A stretch of 64,000 nucleotides of DNA from Sesamum alatum (GCA_034509735.1 JACGWO010000003.1:36292466-36356465); one strand, 5' to 3'; shown: positions 24,116 through 36,442, counted from the first letter of the stretch. Made by a program: numbers and translations. The notes: generated from the sequence alone by a model not told the origin.

Positions 24116-27100
24116 ATGGCTACCGTTGAACATAAAGGTGCTCTTGGCACCACTGTCAAGTTGAATGGCCAGAATTATATCCTCTGGTCCCAAGCCTTTC
24201 GGTTGTTTCTTGGGTCTCAAAATAAGCTTAATCATATTTTGGCTCCTCCACCAACCTCTACTGATGCTAATTTTTTCGACTTGGCAACAAGCTGATTACT
24301 CGGTTATGACTTGGCTTCTGAATAGTATGGAGGAAACTGTCGGTTCCAATGTTATGTTTCTCACTTCTGCTAAAACAATGTGGGATACTTTACATGACAT
24401 GTATTCTCAGGAAAAGAACGTTTCTCGGGTATTTGAACTGTATGAGAGACTTTTTTCCCTCAAACAGGATGGCCGTACAGTAGCCGACTATTTTGCCTCC
24501 TTGAAGGGCACATCTGATGAAATTTTGCTATATCACCCCTTGAGTTGTGCTGCTCAGACTCGCAAGACTCAGTGGGAAGATTTTTTGGTGGCGAAGTTCC
24601 TGTCCGGCCTCGACAACAATTTGAAATCGGTTCGTGATCACCTCCTAGCCAGTGACTCTGTGCCTACGTTATCCAATGCTCTGTCTCGTGTCCTCCGCGT
24701 GGCTACTATATCCTCTGACTCTTCATCTGGTCCAACCACCGAGTCCTCAGCCATGGCAGTTCGTGGTCGCGGTCGAAACTCCTCCCGAGGCCGTGGTGGT
24801 CGTGGTCGAGGCTCCAATGCTTCTACTAACTCCCGTTACTGCACCCATTGTGGTCGAACTAATCATGTTGTGGAAAAATGTTGGCTCAAATATGGCAAAC
24901 CGGAGTGGGCCAATACAGTTAAAGGTGATGGTGAACCTACAACATCGGAACCTTCTGCTAATGAATCTGATTTGGTTACCCTTAGCCGTGAAGAATATGA
25001 ACAGCTCCTCCATCGCCCTGTGGCTAATTCCACTGCCCCTGCCACAGCTTCCACTCCGGGTGCCTTTGCTGCAACTCCTGGTGAGTCTTGGATGCTAGAT
25101 TCAGGTGCTACTACACACCTCACTGGTAATCGCTCTCTTTTTTACTCCCTCTCTCCTTCTCATACCTCTCCCTTCGTTCGCCTCGCTGATGGATCCTACT
25201 CTCCCATATATGGCTCTGGTACTGTTCATCCCACACACCAACTTACCCTTAATAATGTCTTGTATGCACCAAAGTTTCCTGTTAGTCTCCTCTCTATTAG
25301 TCAACTTACAAAAGTCCACAACTGCTCGGTAACTTTTTTTCCTTCTTACTGTGTGTTCCAGGATCTGCAAACACAGAGGACGATTGGTGGCGGTCATGAG
25401 CGTGGTGGTCTCTACTTTCTAGATCATACTACACCTGTAGATGCTCGTGCTCTTTCTGCCTCTGTCTCCCCTCTTCAGTGGCATTGTCGTCTTGGTCATC
25501 CATCCTTACCTAATCTAAAGAAGGTTTTACCTATTCAGTCTACACGCTTGGATTGTGAGTCTTGTCAGTTGGGAAAGCACCATCGTGCTAGCTTTCCACC
25601 TCGTCTTGACAACCGTAGTTCCTCTCCTTTTAGTTTAGTTCATTCTGATATTTGGGGTCCGTGTCGTATTGAGTCTATTGGTGGGTTTAGGTACTTTCTT
25701 ACCTTTGTTGATGATTACTCAAGAATGACTTGGGTCTATTTACTCAAGGATAGGTCTCAAGTACCTAGTATAATCACTTCCTTTTATAATGAAATAAAAA
25801 CTCAGTTCTCTGTTAATATTCGTATTTTCCGTACTGATAATGCTCTTGAATATGTCCAAAAAGCAGTTTCTAACTTCTGTGATTCTCATGGCATTTTACA
25901 TCAATCTTCTTGCTCGTATACCTCTCAACAAAATGGTGTCGCCGAACGCAAACATCGCCACCTTCTCGATGTTGCTCGCACTATTTTGGCTCATACGCAT
26001 GTTCCAAAATCCTATTGGGGGGATGCTATTCTCACAGCTTGTTATCTCATTAATCGTATGCCTTCTAGTGTTCTCAGTGGGGATATTCCGTATTCTTGTC
26101 TTTTCCCTGGTAAGCCTCTCTTTGGGTTAACTCCTCGAGTCTTTGGGTGTGTGTGCTTTGTTCATCTCCATTCTCCTAACCTCGATAAACTGTCACCTCG
26201 TTCTGTTAAATGTATATTTTTGGGGTATTCACGAGCACAAAAAGGGTATCGGTGTTATGATCCTATATCTCACCGGTCATTTACCTCTGCCGATGTTACT
26301 TTCTTTGAGTCCACTGCTTATTACTCTAAGACCCCTTCCCCTTATGTTCCTCTTCCATCTCTTCCCTTACCGGTCCCGGCACTCTCACATCCTCCCCATA
26401 CCGAACCACCTACACGACCTTTACAGGTGTATTGCAGGCGTACTCATTCTACGACTACCATGCCTGTTGATCCGCCAAGTCTTCCTCTTGCTGCAGCTCC
26501 TGGCACCCCGACCCCTATGTCTGCGGAGGATCTTCCCATTGCCCTTCGCAAAGGTAAAAGGTCTTGCACTGCTCATCCATTGGCTCATTCCCTTTCCTAT
26601 AAATGTCTTAGTCCTGTTTATCGTGCTTTCTCTGTCTCTCTATCATCTGTTTCTATCCCTAATTCTTATTATGAGGCACTTTCGCATTCGGAGTGGAAGG
26701 CGGCGATGGATGAGGAGATGTCGGCTCTCCTTTCCCGGGGAACCTGGGAGCTTGTCCATCCACCTCCTAACGTCGACGTCGTCGCTTGTCGATGGGTGTT
26801 CGCCCTCAAGTTTCATGCTGACGGGTCCCTAGACCGATATAAAGCTCGCCTGGTTGCCAAGGGCTTTACTCAGACATATGGGGTAGATTATTTTGAAACA
26901 TTCTCCCCTGTTGCTCGTCTTAACTCTATTAGAGTTTTGTTTTCCTTGGCAGTTAATCTCAGTTGGCCAATGCATCAGATGGACATCAAAAATGCTTTCT
27001 TATATGGTGACTTGAAGGAAATTGTCTATATGGAGCAACCTCCAGGTTATGTTGCTCAGGGGAGAAGCAACGAATGGTGTGCAGATTGAAGAAAGCGATC

Positions 27101-28195
27101 TACGGTCTTAAACAAAGTCCAAGGGCATGGTTTGATAAATTCAGTATTATTATTGGTGAGTTTGGATTTTCACGGTGCCAAGCAGATCATTCAGTCTTTG
27201 TTCGAATTAAGGAATCAGGTACGGTTATTCTAGCAGTCTATGTTGATGATATCTTAATCACCGGTAGTGATGTTTCCGGGATAGAAGAAGCCAAGACATA
27301 CCTAAGGAAGCACTTCGTCACTAAAGATTTGGGGAGGCCGAAGTATTTTTTGGGGATTGAAATTGCTCATAGCAAGCATGGGATCTCTCTATCTCAGAGA
27401 AAATATGCCTGTGATCTCCTTCAGAAAGCAGGTTTACTCGGCACTAAACCGGTGGACACTCCTATGGAATTTAATCCTGATTTTTGGAATGATGATAGTA
27501 ACTATTTGGAGGACAAGGCAAAGTATAGAAGACTTGTTGGCAAGCTAATCTATTTAACCGTAACTAGACCTGATATCTCCTTTGCAGTTGGCCTAGTTAG
27601 TCAGTTTATGGATAAGCCACGATCAGTTCATTGGGAAGCTGTTCTAAGGATCTTGAAATATATAAAGGCATCCCCGGGAAAAGGATTATTCTTCCAACAG
27701 CATGGACACACAAAGATAGAAGCCTATTCTGATGCAGACTATGCAGGGTCGAAGGATGATAGAAAATCTACTTCTGGATATTGCACCTATGTTGGTGGGA
27801 ACCTTGTGACTTGGCGTAGCAAAAAACAAACTACAGTTGCTAGGTCAAGCGCAGAAGCTGAATATCGGGCTATGGCTCACACCACTAGTGAAGTTTTGTG
27901 GTTAAAGAATCTTTTGAAAGAGTTAGGTTTTACGAACAATGATCCTGTACCTATGCACTGTGACAATCAAGCAGCTATTCATATTGCCAGTAATCCTATT
28001 TTCCATGAGAGGACAAAGCATATTGAGGTTGATTGTCACTTCATACGTGAGGCTGTCATGAGTCAGAAAATTTGCACTCCCTTTACTCCTTCTTCAGAGC
28101 AAAGAGCAGATGTTTTTACCAAGGCTTTAGGAACAAAACAATTTAATATTATGTGTAACAAGCTGGGCATGATTGATATATTTGCTCCAGCTTGA
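24116..28195 (+). pseudogene. Copia gag-pol polyprotein gene, two frameshifts
   Basis: Translation should start at ATG 24116 (MATVEHKGAL). Domains in order: gag (UBN2-type) to about 24830; CCHC zinc knuckle CTHCGRTNHVVEKC (24840-24881); protease with LDSGATTHL (about 25096); integrase with an HHCC zinc finger and the catalytic-region motifs SDIWGP, FRTDNALEY and QQNGVAERK; RT with [11 protein letters not shown] and YVDDILITG; RNase H with YSDADYAGSKDDRKSTSGY. Two single-base changes split it. An extra base near 24280 sends the start frame into a stop at 24293-24295. A missing base in a G run near 27060 ends the long central frame at 27089, and the rest continues in the original frame from about 27074 to the stop at 28195. 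Otherwise the coding sequence is free of stops, so decay is very recent or the indels are sequencing errors. Confidence 0.93.
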
Positions 28196-28202
28196 GGGGG
28201 AG

Positions 28203-28394
28203 TGTTAGAATATTTAAATTTGTTCTTATCTTTTCCTATTTTACTTCAAGTAGGTCTCTTCTATAGGTGTAGTTTTACTTCAAGTAGGTCTCTTCTATAG
28301 GTGTAGTTATCCTTAAATTCCATCACTATAAATAGAGGTGGAATCATCATTAATCAATAATATAGATTCATCTCTTCTTTTATCACTTCGTACA
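28203..28394 (+). repeat. 3' LTR of the Copia element
   Basis: 192 bp, identical to the 5' LTR except for two extra T at the junction of the internal tandem repeat. It directly follows the polypurine tract and is followed by the ATATT target duplication. Confidence 0.96.
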
Positions 28395-28399
28395 ATATT

Positions 28400-30075
28400 C
28401 AAATCACATGTGAATTATAGTGACATTCAAGACTAGTAATCACTAATCTTGATAAATATAGAAATAAATGATCAGATGTCTGGTGCCAACATGGAGGAAT
28501 TATGCTTTAGGTGTGAATGAGGAGATTACCAACTGGTAAACTTAGCCTTTATGGTACTGTGTTTATGTCTTATAACATAGGGCTGTAAAATGTATTTAGA
28601 AACTCTCAGACGTACCAAAAGTTGATTATTCAATCGAATAATATGATGCGAAGTAAGTGATATTCTTCTCCCTTGAATATTGTCTGTGCATCAGTTCCAA
28701 TCAAGCTTTCCAGGAAAGGTCCTTAGATTCTCATATGTTAGGATATTTTATGCAGTTTGGAGGAATCTTGGAAACCTTTATGCAAAGTGGTAAAGCAGAA
28801 TTCCTCAATAGTTTTCTGGCAGGTGGATGGGAGTGACTTGAAGATGGGGAATGATCTGGTGCTCTTCAAGCTTCATGGCCCCAGATAAAACTATCTACGA
28901 CTTAAATTACATTATCTACAAGTATAGCATCCAATATGATTTTTTTTATGTTGACTCTGGTGCTACCTGCTTGCTGCATAGTCTTATACATTAATGGTAT
29001 GGTGGGGCGTAGACAAAGATAGCGAAACTAAGTAAAGTGATGTTATCAAAGTTGTTAGACAAATACAATTTAAGTGAAGAGAGTAGAAATAGTAGATGTT
29101 TTACGTGTTTATGGACAACCTTATATAGAAAGATTGGTTTCATTTCTTGCAGGACCACAAATGATCTTCCCAGTAATGGTACATTTAAAAGTACTTAGTG
29201 TTGCCTTTCTTTGATGTTGCCATAAAGCCATTACTTCTGTTCTGTGTTCAATTGTACGGTATGAGAGCCATACTCCACTTTAACCATTGCATTCAAATGT
29301 ATCATGCATGTATAATATTCCCCACTTGAGATTGGGCTGTTATTCTTTCCTGTACTTCAACTTTTCTTCTGTTGGACCCTTCTGCCTGATTGCGTAATTT
29401 CACTTAATGAGAACCTTACTACATTTTAATCATTAGCAGAAACTGGTGTAGAGCTCTCATTGGCTGCAACGTGTTGACTATACGTGATTCGATTGGCTGA
29501 AAGATAAAAATGACCACGGAATGCTATTCTATTCGATTGCAGGAAAAAAGTGTGAGATTCTGAGGAATGGAATTTGGGAATCTTAACTCAAGCTAAAGGC
29601 GATGGGCCGGATTCTCAAGTCAAGAACATTGCTGATTCTTTCCTACTCGACGCCACGAAAAATGGGTTCCCTCTTTGCCCTTCCATTCTTTGCTTAACAA
29701 AGTTTTAAGATGCTTCTCACTAAGCATCCTTCATTATAAGTACTGTCCTTTTTGCCAAAACATCTGGTATTCCTTGCTTATATTCTTTTCCTTTTATTTA
29801 TTTTATTATTTTTGTGCTAACATCCATCTAGGCAGCTAGTCAAATGGCAAGTTATTGTCCGAACAGTTGTGAGTAGGCGCTTTAGTTCAGGTGCAATGAA
29901 TTCTAAAAGAGAATATTTGATTACATTCATATAAGTGATCCTTATGTTCTCAGTATTCCCCCTATCACTTGATAATATCAGTGGGATATTAGCACATAGA
30001 GCATCAACTCTTGCATGATACATTTACGTCGATATTACGTTAGATGGTACAAGGATACTAGGTTATTGGGTTAGG
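28400..30075. other. Spacer with one exon-like segment
   Basis: Mostly AT-rich sequence without long frames. At 28823-28889, after a good acceptor (TTTTCTGGCAG), a plus-strand frame reads VDGSDLKMGNDLVLFKLHGP and ends in Arg-stop; this is listed separately. Nothing else is recognised. Confidence 0.45.
28823..28889 (+). CDS. Candidate terminal exon, unidentified
   Basis: A branch/pyrimidine region and CAG at 28820-28822 precede a 22-codon frame (VDGSDLKMGNDLVLFKLHGP plus Arg) that ends in TAA. The alternation of charged and hydrophobic residues and the clean acceptor look like a real last exon, rather than chance. No upstream exon can be linked. The Copia element inserted at 23511 lies between it and any exon left of that point. 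I do not recognise the protein; it may be a relic of a broken gene. Confidence 0.25.
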
Positions 30076-30353
30076 GGAAAATATCATTTTTTCTCTGTAA
30101 CTTAGAATTTTTTTGCTTTTGGTCTCATTAGTTACGAGATTTTTACTTTTTGTTCTATAACACCTTTTCGTTGGATACCTAATAGAAGAGATCACCTGAA
30201 GTTTAAGTGCACGGGATCAAAGTGATAAGTGTAAAAGGCCCTAACAGTCACGAGCTACGCACGTGACATTTTCCGTTAAACTATCTAATAGAAAGATGCT
30301 ATGGTAACCAATGAGACCAAAAGTAAAAAAACCCTAAATTACAGGATAAAAAT
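30076..30353. mobile_element. MITE-like element, about 65-bp inverted ends
   Basis: The left end (GGGGAAAATATCATTTTTTC ... CTTTTGGTCTCATTAGTTAC) matches the inverted right end (ATGAGACCAAAAGTAAAAAA ... GGATAAAAATTG). No target duplication could be assigned, so the borders are approximate. Confidence 0.6.
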
Positions 30354-31985
30354 TGTTAGTTACCTTCGGGTTGACAGTACATATTGAACTATTCTGAGCA
30401 CTTGATAGATTTCATTAAAAATTCTTAGTCGTTCTGGGACTCCCGAGGCTAATGGGTTATGTCTTATGTGTTATGGTTTATTTCTGACTATACACAACAA
30501 TATTAATTTAGTATAAATAGAATAATATATAACTTAAAAATAAATAAGAGCGACTAATATTTTAAGTTAATCCATATAATTAAATAATTTGAATAGAATT
30601 GGTAATTATGTCTGTGAAGTACTTATCAAAATCTAAAATATTTTATTAGTATTATGAAAGTTAAAGAGTGGGTAAATTAAATTATTATTTTCAATAAGTA
30701 CTTAAAACGACATTTTGATTTTAATGTGAAAGAAAAGTAGATCATAATAAAATGATTTGCTTCTTGAAATGCATAAGTTTCAACGCTACATAAAACATAA
30801 CATTTTTAATCTAAGCCTTTATTTAATAAACATTGCAGATTAATCCATACTTGTAATATTACATTTTTCTAACAGAATACAATATCAAATTCAAATCATT
30901 AGGTTGAAAACTATGTAAAACACATATTATATCTTATCTAGAAAATAATAAAGTTTAAATAACCCACTTTTTTTTTTTAGTTTTCCAAAAACTACAAATA
31001 CACTTTATATTATTAAGGATGACTATTTTTTATTTCAGCTTAATCTCTTCATTTAAAATTATGCATTTAGAAAACTTTGAACTATTCTTAATTATATATT
31101 TGTGGTTCTTTGCATAAGATAGAAATTAATAAATACTTTTTTTGTAGATTTTATATATATTAGGTTAGGGGTATTCTAGTCCTTAATTAAGTTTTTTTTT
31201 TCTTATAAAATTTGTGATAAACAAAAATTATAAAAGAGGAAGTCTTTGTCAAAAATTAATATCTCAAAGGATGTGCATATCAAAAATCAAAATCTCGTGA
31301 GAGATGATGCAAATAACCCTGATCTTTACTCCTTTTGAGATGATATATACAGGTCTAGCGTCATGAATGATGGAAAATACCTTCCAAATCAAATCCCTAG
31401 AGCCTTAAATGATTTGTTAGAAATTTTTTTTCCCACACCCTAATTTTGACATATTCTATCCAATCAGGTTTACCTAAAAAAAGGTCACTAGTGTGGGTAA
31501 GATTGGGTTAATTGTAAGGATTTTTTTGTGTTTCTTGTGATGCTTTTACCAAGAAGAAAAAGTCGTGCTTTCCATCCTCACATTTTTGAATTGTGACTGA
31601 GATAGAGCAAACACTCTCCCAAGGGAATATATATATAGTTAGTTAAACTAGCTATAATTGCATAGATTTCATATACAATAATGAAACGAAGATAGGTGAC
31701 AAAATCTTGATTAGGAAAAGGGTGTCAACAAATGCGGCTGCGCTAATAACATAAACAAAAGGAGCTGTCATCAAAGTGAGTGATTGGAATTGGAATTGGA
31801 ATTGGATGTGACGAGAGGAGTGGACGTTCTACTCTTTCTACAAATCAACATTCACAGGGAAGAAAGAAGCATTTGTTCGAATGCTAATGCTAATGCTAAT
31901 GCAAATTGAGGTTATGATGGAACCAAATATATATATATATATATATAAGTAGACTAGTTGAATGAATGCAAATCATTATTCTTCA
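30354..31985. other. AT-rich spacer
   Basis: Very AT-rich sequence with no supported gene, RNA or element. An (AT)n run occurs at 31927-31947. Short simple repeats such as GGAATTGGAATTGG and GCTAATGCTAATGC occur near 31790-31900. Confidence 0.6.
31927..31947. repeat. (AT)n microsatellite
   Basis: About ten AT units in AT-rich spacer. Confidence 0.9.
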
Positions 31986-31994
31986 TAACTTTAT

Positions 31995-32420
31995 GGGTAA
32001 ATTACATCTACTTCCCACGAGGTTTGGTATGATTATAAATATCCTCTCGTTGTTTTGAAAAATTATAAATATCCCCATGAGGTTTGTAACATATAACAAG
32101 TAACCCATTTTCAACATTTTTATGGGTGAACTGACCAAAATGTTCTTATGCATTTTATTTAATTTTTAAATCTTTTAAAAATAATTTGGACAACAATGCG
32201 CAGGGAAAGGTTTTTAAAGTTTTTTACACAGAGAAGTTAATAATACAATTTTCCCCGACTGATTTTTCTGCAAATTTAATTAAAAAATCAAGGGCAAAAT
32301 GATAAATTTCAGGCCTTTGATTAAAAATTACAAATCTCAAGGGAGTGTTTATAATTTTTCAAATAATAAGGGGTATTTATAATTATACCAAACCTCAAGA
32401 GAGGTAGATGTAATTTATCC
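31995..32420. mobile_element. Mutator-type MITE with perfect 9-bp TSD
   Basis: The element starts GGGTAAATTACATCTAC and ends GTAGATGTAATTTATCC. The inverted ends extend for about 100 bp (GAGGTTTGGTATGATTATAA against its complement). It is bordered by a perfect 9-bp direct repeat, TAACTTTAT (31986-31994 and 32421-32429). A 9-bp duplication with long inverted ends is the mark of Mutator-like elements. It has no coding capacity. Confidence 0.85.
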
Positions 32421-32429
32421 TAACTTTAT

Positions 32430-35428
32430 TAATCGCACTGATGTTGTTCTTCTATCATAGATGCCTCATTTTCTTGTACTCCAATAATAATAATCTTATT
32501 TTAGAATATCTTTCAAGATTGGTATTTGCAGGTGAGGGCTGGGATGGGCTGGGCCATTAAGAGTTTATGGGCCTCTACCACTACTTAGACTCCGTCGTAT
32601 TTCATTTCATTTTAGGAAATACATAACTCAACTCTTACGTAAGCCCAAATAATTTCTCATTGTAATTATCGTCGTTTCTAATAAGCCTCTACATATAATT
32701 TTAAGATAAACAATAGTAAAATTTAAGAGTGTTTAAGATAAAAATTAGGTGTTTTAAATATAATTAAATATTTATAATTTTATTAATAAGTTGTAAAAGA
32801 TAATAGGAGTAAGTTTTTAGTTTAAATTAATTCAAAACAATAAATTATAAATAATTAATATCATCTTTAATTTATTTTCAAATAAACAAATTCTCCCTAT
32901 ATATTTTTGCGACGAATTTTTGGAAAGAACAAAAATTAGATATCTATACACATTACCCAATAGAACGAAAATAAAATGTTTCCGAAAAATTAGGAAGAAA
33001 ATAAAAGCTGGACCTCCCTTTTTATTTTTGGCGGCAGTTTTACAAAATTATATCCATAAAACCGCCGTTCGCGGCCCCCCGCCGCCTCCAGTCCCACTGC
33101 CCAGTTTCGAGGATCCGCAGCTCAAGCCCAGGTTGTGGGCCGTGCCCGATAAGGTTTTGGATATGTTGGGGGCCTCTCTTGCCGTGTTCTTTCACCTCAT
33201 TACCACCACTGTCATTGTCCCTTCTCGGTATTTTATTTTATTTTTAATTGTTGTCATTGATGAAAGTGTAAATTGTAAACTATTCCTTTACCTTTATGTA
33301 GTTCATTGCTTATATACATAGATATGGGCACATTTTCTGATTTATCTATGTGAATTAGCCATGTATGAAGACTGAGGACCGCATATATCTTGGGGATGGT
33401 TAAATCTATGTTTGGTTTTAGCAAGAACGAAAGATGAACTAATGAACGATATGAGTAATGGTTTGATCAACATTTATGTTGCTAAGAAGAGGAGATAAAG
33501 TCATATGACGGTATAAAAAGATTGAAGAACAATTCAGAAAATTGAGGGAGGTATGAAAAGCTAAAATATAAAAGTGAAGTGTTTGTCTGTTTGGTCTTGG
33601 GTTTCAGTGAGGAAAATAATAAAGAAAAAGTTTGATCTTTTGAAACAATATCCTTTCGTTATTTTCCATTTCTTCAGGAAAAACCAAGATACAGACCTGT
33701 TGATGCGGCTACTGCTAAGAGGAAGAATAATCTGCAAATCAATAATATAATCTTTGTGAAGTGCTATTTTATGTGTGTTCAATGTAACCTGAATGGTGGG
33801 AATTGAAATGAAGAGGGAGTGTAATACATCAACTTGTTCGGATTCAATGGAAGTTCTGATCCAAGTGTATTGGGTATGATTGCTGGCAGTGATAGGTACT
33901 CCGCCTTCTCTCTGTCCATCACAAAAAGGGATATGATATTCTGCAAATTCTTGCATTTATTTGTATATCTAGGAGGCCCTTCTTGCTATCACACAGACAC
34001 CTGCTTTAACTAAATGTATGAGTGAAAATTTGAGGTTTTGAATTGTATCCTTTGTCAGGAGTTTGGGGTTGCCACCTAGTCCAAAGTGTATCCATTATCC
34101 GGACCTGGAGTTGCCACCTAGTCCGAAGCAGCTCCATTGAACTTTGATGTCTCCTCCCTTCCTTTTCTCTGATTCTTAGCACACTACTAATTATGATAGC
34201 ATATAGTCATACCATTCTCTGCTTTTCTAAACCATCTTTAGCTTACTGTATTATGACATCTGCAATCCAGGTGAAGGACCGTTTGGTGAGCAGAGACACG
34301 CATATTATATCATGATGATACTTGCCATTGTCTCTGGCAAAGATTATACCATAATGAGACTTGCCATTATTTCTCAATGGTAGTTATGTCAGACATACCA
34401 AACACTGCATCGTTATCTTTGGCAAAGGGTAGGCTGAAGGTGGAAGTGGCCCGGCAGGTAAGAAAATGAGATTATCTTGAATCCCACTATCATTCTTGTG
34501 GTACTGGAACTCTGAAGTCGATTTTCGTACTCTAGTTTGTGTGGTCACTGCCAGTTTCCCTGTCTTCTTATGATAAAAGTGGCTCACCTTTGAACTCTAA
34601 CCATTTTATGTGGAAAGTGGGGTGAGGTGAGATTGGTGTTATTGTCAAGTTTCAAAGTCCCACTAACTCATCTTTTACAAAAAAAATGATGTCTCTTTTC
34701 AGCATGTTGATGGTGGAATGGAATCCGGTTCCGACTAGTTTAGGCTCACTTCACATTTTATGGTAATCCCTGAGCTGTGGAGTACTATAGATACTGCCTG
34801 TAGCCATTGACCTAAGGTGTAAGAGGTGTCATCAGGGGAAGGTTATTCATGCTTACCCCCTATAGTGGAAATTTGTGACTTTCCAATTTGGAGCATTATT
34901 TAACCCCCCCCTCTCTCTCTCTCCCTACACAAAGCAATGGCTTGGTATGGGAAATTTTAACCCAAATCGTGTTCGGTCAGAACTGAACTAATCATATGGC
35001 AAGTGTTGGTGTACAGTTCAGAGAAAGCAACCAATCACATGATAAGTTTATCATACTTGTTCTATAATTGGTTTGGTTCGACCAAACCTGGTTTGAGTAA
35101 ATATTTTCCTAGATGATGACCATGACAGAGCAATAAGCTATCATGTATTCTTGCTCAAGTTCTGGCAACTCAATTGGGAATTGTTTACTGAAATAATTAA
35201 ATGTGTTTACAGCATGTCTCCATGGTGAAATCTTGATTTCAACTGGCAATAATTCAAAATCTTGGAGCTAGTGTTCAGGCATCCTACCTGTTTGCAGCTG
35301 ATATTTTGTCCTGATCAGCATTTCTATGCATTAGATTATCTCCGGAATAAGCTCACGGGCCTCTCTTTGTGAATTTCAAATTGGCTGTACTCATCGAAGA
35401 ACTGCCATGCAAATCAAAAACAAATTCA
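32430..35428. other. Spacer with a candidate exon
   Basis: AT-rich up to about 33000. A GC-richer block at 33000-33235 gives an exon-like frame, listed separately. From 33240 to 35428 there is low-coding sequence with a small direct repeat (GTTGCCACCTAGTCC at about 34077 and 34111) and a CT run near 34910. A pair of inverted sequences near 34965-35100, ending in TTCGACCAAACC, is probably a further small degenerate element. Confidence 0.45.
33043..33229 (+). CDS. Candidate 5' exon, unidentified membrane segment
   Basis: An open frame reads PPPPPVPLPSFEDPQLKPRL, then PDKVLDMLGASLAVFFHLIT and a hydrophobic stretch ending VPSR just before a possible donor (CTCG/GTATTT). The Pro-rich start and the hydrophobic segment differ from the translated spacer around it, and the DNA is markedly GC-richer. 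The only upstream in-frame start is at 32920 in AT-rich sequence. A possible later exon near 34272 (after CAATCCAG) cannot be joined in frame from this donor. It could be a gene relic. I do not recognise it. Confidence 0.22.
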
Positions 35429-35437
35429 TAAATAAAA

Positions 35438-35936
35438 GGGTTAATTACACTTACACCCCCTCTGAGAATGTATAATTACACTTTCCCCCAAAAAGGTTTT
35501 GAAATTACACTTACACCCCCTCTGAAAATTCTCTGTTTACACCTGAACCCCATCCGTTAGAGTTTGGACGAAAAATGTTCACGTGAACAAAAATAATTAC
35601 ACAAATTTTTAATTTTTCCCATCATTTAACATTCTCATGTATATTTTTGTACTTATAAGATGATAAGTGTAACGTATATGTATGGAGTGAGGCCAAAATT
35701 ATTATATTTTTTCCTTATAAGTACAAAATTATTGCACGAGAATGTTAAATGAGAGGTAAAATTGAAAATTTATGTAATTATTTTTGTTGAAATGAACATT
35801 TTCCGTCCAAACTTTAACGAATGGGGGTCAGGTGTAAACAAAGAATTTTTAGAGGGGGTGTAAATGTAATTTCAAAACTTCTTTGGGGTAAAGTGTAATT
35901 ATGCATTTTCAGAGGGGGTCTAAGTGTAATTAACCC
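35438..35936. mobile_element. Mutator-type MITE, 140-bp inverted ends, 9-bp TSD
   Basis: The best-preserved member of its family: 499 bp, starting GGGTTAATTACACTTACACC and ending in the complement. The inverted ends are about 140 bp and roughly 90% identical. It is flanked by a perfect 9-bp duplication, TAAATAAAA (35429-35437 and 35937-35945). No coding capacity. It lies about 0.4 kb upstream of the carbonic anhydrase TATA box. Confidence 0.92.
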
Positions 35937-36330
35937 TAAATAAAATGGCTTATTTTATTCTTTTCTTGAGGTTATTATATTCGTTCTTGGACACTCTCAC
36001 GCATGCTATGTCCTCCAAAAGAACCACCCACAATAGGGAGAATAATACTAATTAAATTAAGTCTTTACATCTAAGAAAAAAGATCCATTTATAACTATTT
36101 AGTGATATATAGTATTTTTCTTGATTTAAACTGAATTTTTCTGAATTATTATAAAAAGAAAATCTGAGAAAAAGTGCAAGGAGAATAAGGTGGCCTTAAG
36201 TGTGTGTAAAAAGACACACACATAAAGTTAGAAAACGTGTCCTAAAAGTTGTGAAACATGGATTGTTGGGTATAGCAGTCATGAGCGCCCATCTCCAGCA
36301 CTCATCAGCACCACCACCATCAATCTGCCA

Positions 36331-36337
36331 TATATAG
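36331..36337 (+). promoter_or_regulatory. TATA box of the carbonic anhydrase gene
   Basis: TATATAG lies about 106 bases before the ATG at 36443, well placed for a 5' UTR of about 75-80 bases. Confidence 0.6.
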
Positions 36338-36442
36338 ATCAAAACTCTGCTTCCAAGCTCACCAAAACCACTCGTTTCAGCTCTCCAAATTCACACCAAA
36401 ATTGATCTCATTATCTGTATTCAAATGCTACACCAGCCCGCC

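Larger units (their letters stand above)
23506..28399 (+). mobile_element. Near-intact Ty1/Copia LTR retrotransposon
   Basis: The element spans 23511-28394 and is bordered by the 5-bp target duplication ATATT (23506-23510 and 28395-28399). The LTRs start TGTTAG and end GTACA. The 5' LTR (190 bp) and 3' LTR (192 bp) differ only by a TT indel. Right after the 5' LTR is a primer-binding site, TGGTATAAGAGCAGG, one mismatch from the usual initiator-Met tRNA site. A polypurine tract (GAGGGGGAG, about 28194-28202) precedes the 3' LTR. Gag-pol domain order (gag, protease, integrase, RT, RNase H) is Copia type. The near-identical LTRs mean a recent insertion. Two frameshifts break the polyprotein (see the pol entry). 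It lies in the spacer upstream of the MYB-CC gene, not inside a recognised gene. Confidence 0.97.
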
